A stretch of 64,000 bases of DNA from Acidimicrobiales bacterium (GTDB lineage: Bacteria; Actinomycetota; Acidimicrobiia; Acidimicrobiales; Poriferisodalaceae), in contig JAWKIQ010000002.1 in the NCBI GenBank assembly GCA_041394185.1, positions 1,175,583 to 1,239,582 of the forward strand, read 5' to 3'. The position numbers and the translations under genes were made by a program. The notes under the pieces are model-generated. The model made no database searches, was not told where the DNA came from, and saw only the letters and a program-made list of their open reading frames with translations. Numbering within the stretch: the stretch's first letter is position 1; the number at the start of each line of letters is the position of its first letter. Of this stretch, positions 62,532 through 64,000 are shown one piece after another.

Positions 62532-62879
62532 TCAGGTCGCGTTGTAGACGGTCATGGCGATCGTGTGCGCCAGCCCAGCGAGCATGGCCGCGCCCACTCC
62601 GCCCAGCACCCACTTCCGACCGGCCGAGCTCGCGCTGTACGACGAGCCGAAGTGGCCCACGCCAGTTGCGATGCCACCGATCAACAGCCCGGCGACCGCA
62701 GCGGCGATGCTCGCGTACTTCAACCACCCCAGCATTTGGGTGATCAGTGTCCCGCCCGGCAGGGAGCTGTCAGGCGCCGGGTCCGGCACCTGAGCCCACG
62801 CGGGCGACGCGCCCATCAGTACTCCGCTGGCGACGAGCATCAGCCCGACCGACAGACGCGCTCGATGCCTCACCGGCAT
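62532..62879 (-). CDS. VirB2/TrbC-like pilin subunit
   Basis: A 115-residue protein with an unusually strong ribosome site (AAGGAGGTG) before ATG 62879. Signal peptide ending in an AWA-type cleavage site (SPAWAQ), then two hydrophobic helices (YASIAAAVAGLLIGGIATGVG and WVLGGVGAAMLAGLAHTIAM) split by a polar loop, the topology of VirB2/TrbC pilins. High translation would suit a structural subunit. First gene of the minus-strand secretion operon. Confidence 0.72.
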   Translation of the reverse strand: MPVRHRARLSVGLMLVASGVLMGASPAWAQVPDPAPDSSLPGGTLITQMLGWLKYASIAAAVAGLLIGGIATGVGHFGSSYSASSAGRKWVLGGVGAAMLAGLAHTIAMTVYNAT

Positions 62880-63038
62880 GGCACACCTCCTTGGTGTCTG
62901 CGACACACCGCTGCTCGGCGTGTCGATCACCGGTGAACCCACCCACGTCGTCAGCAGATCGCGACACCCCAGACCACACCGGCCCGATCAGACCTGCGAC
63001 TGTCACGAAGCGGCCGTCTCGAGGGTGCGACAGAGGAG

Positions 63039-64000
63039 ATGAAGCTCCTCGCTGTCCCCATCGTCGGACTCGTGCTCGCGCTCGTCGCATTCCCCGTCGT
63101 CTTCGCGACGGGGGACAACCCCGGCATCGGATGCGCGGCCGGCGGTGACGTCGCACCGATCCTCGCAACGATCCGAACGCTCGAGTCCGGCGGTGACTAC
63201 ACCGCGCGTGCCGCAGGGTCGAGTGCATCCGGCGCCTACCAGTTCATCGACTCCACCTGGGCCAACTACGGCGGCTACGCACAGGCATGGCAAGCACCAC
63301 CAGCGGTGCAGGACGCGAAGGCCGCCGAGAACGTCCGCCGCGTCCTCGACGACAACGACGGCGACGTCAGCGCCGTGCCCGTCGTCTGGTACATCGGCCA
63401 CCTCCCCGGACCGACATCGCCAACGTGGGACCAGGTGCCCGTGCCATCGGCAGGCAACGTCCTCACGCCTCGCCAGTACCAAGAGCGATGGCTCGCCGAG
63501 TACGACCGGCAACTCACCGGCGGTGACGGCACCGCCTCAGGAGGGTCATGCGCTCCCGGCGAAGCGATCATCCCGTTCGCCGACGGCTACGCGATCCCCG
63601 GCCCGGCTGACCTGTTCGCGACAGCACCCGTAGACGAACCTCATCACACCTATCCGGCCTGGGACTGGATGCTCCCGACCGGAACCCCTATCTACGCCAT
63701 CCGAGGAGGGCAGGTCGTGACTGTCCAGTACTGGCCGTACAACTGGTGGGACCACGGCTGCGGCCAGAACCCGGCCGGCTGCCAGACGTGTGGCATCGGG
63801 GTCACGATCGAAGACGACGAGGGAACCCGCTGGGCCTACTGCCACGGCAACGCCGCCCACGTCGCAGCCGGCACCAACATCGCCGCCGGCACCCAGATCC
63901 TCACCTCGGGCAACACCGGCCGCTCCAGCGGCCCCCACCTCCACCTACAGATCCGCACCGCCGACGGCCTTCTCCGGTGCCCGCAAGAGCTCCTCAGGTC
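63039..64000 (+). CDS. Transglycosylase and M23 peptidase, conjugation wall hydrolase (cut by window end)
   Basis: Open to the window edge with 320 codons visible. ATG 63039 directly follows AGAGGAG. Signal peptide (LLAVPIVGLVLALVAFPVVFA), then a transglycosylase-like domain with the catalytic Glu in TIRTLESGGDYTA and SGAYQFIDSTWANYGG, then an M23 peptidase domain with the metal motifs His-x4-5-Asp in HHTYPAWDW and HLHL in SSGPHLHLQI. It would open peptidoglycan for the transfer channel (VirB1 role). The divergent 160-bp gap to the pilin gene must hold both promoters; I see no clear repeat there. Confidence 0.85.
   Translation, partial: MKLLAVPIVGLVLALVAFPVVFATGDNPGIGCAAGGDVAPILATIRTLESGGDYTARAAGSSASGAYQFIDSTWANYGGYAQAWQAPPAVQDAKAAENVRRVLDDNDGDVSAVPVVWYIGHLPGPTSPTWDQVPVPSAGNVLTPRQYQERWLAEYDRQLTGGDGTASGGSCAPGEAIIPFADGYAIPGPADLFATAPVDEPHHTYPAWDWMLPTGTPIYAIRGGQVVTVQYWPYNWWDHGCGQNPAGCQTCGIGVTIEDDEGTRWAYCHGNAAHVAAGTNIAAGTQILTSGNTGRSSGPHLHLQIRTADGLLRCPQELLR

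Noticed and set aside
63003..63512. Minus-strand frame opposite the wall hydrolase
   Set aside because: Shadow; the plus frame has signal peptide, transglycosylase and M23 motifs although it has no stop within the window.

Overview
The window comes from a high-GC Gram-positive actinobacterium. The evidence is a SenX3-RegX3-type phosphate regulatory pair, a WhiB-family protein, a DivIVA-domain protein, a UPF0182 membrane protein, a PDZ-Lon (YlbL-type) protease, and many genes with a TANNNT -10 box only 5-9 nt before the start codon (leaderless transcripts). The gene mix is compatible with class Acidimicrobiia, but that placement is inference.

Positions 1-29459 are chromosomal. First comes a phosphate-acquisition locus (pstS, pstC, pstA, pstB, phoU, senX3, regX3) behind a PHO-box-like repeat. 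Its genes mostly overlap or nearly abut, and a strong hairpin after pstS probably limits read-through. Next are a zinc metallopeptidase with a duplicated but inactivated domain, an acidic/basic low-complexity protein, an MFS exporter, a zinc protease-like protein, a membrane-anchored SDR, an HtrA-type protease, moaE, an mreB paralogue, a substrate-binding lipoprotein, a HEAT-repeat protein, the PDZ-Lon protease, a large DivIVA protein, UPF0182, a PIG-L deacetylase, an N-acyl-D-amino-acid deacylase and a GNAT acetyltransferase. The section ends at an initiator tRNA (tRNA-fMet).

Positions from the 3' end of that tRNA to the window edge look like the left and central part of an integrative conjugative element (ICE); its right end is not in view. 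It contains a tyrosine integrase and excisionase-like gene, a ParB-like protein, a WhiB-like protein, ArdC antirestriction, a MobF relaxase-helicase, a TraG/VirD4 coupling protein, a primase, a VirB4-type ATPase, SCO6880/PrgI-like, VirB6-like and VirB2-like proteins, and a transglycosylase/M23 hydrolase cut by the window end. Cargo includes a mercury-resistance-like cassette with divergent merR, a DUF488 gene with an uncharacterised partner, two PD-(D/E)XK nuclease-like proteins and a TIR-domain protein.

Two features of the element are not explained by its genes. One is a structured intergenic element present in three copies, each before a small operon, whose outer stem shows compensatory base changes. 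The other is a family of CGGGA(G/C) iterons with an exact 12-bp period at four separate places, next to the ParB, relaxase, coupling-protein and ArdC-like transcription units. Together they suggest an element-wide regulatory network.
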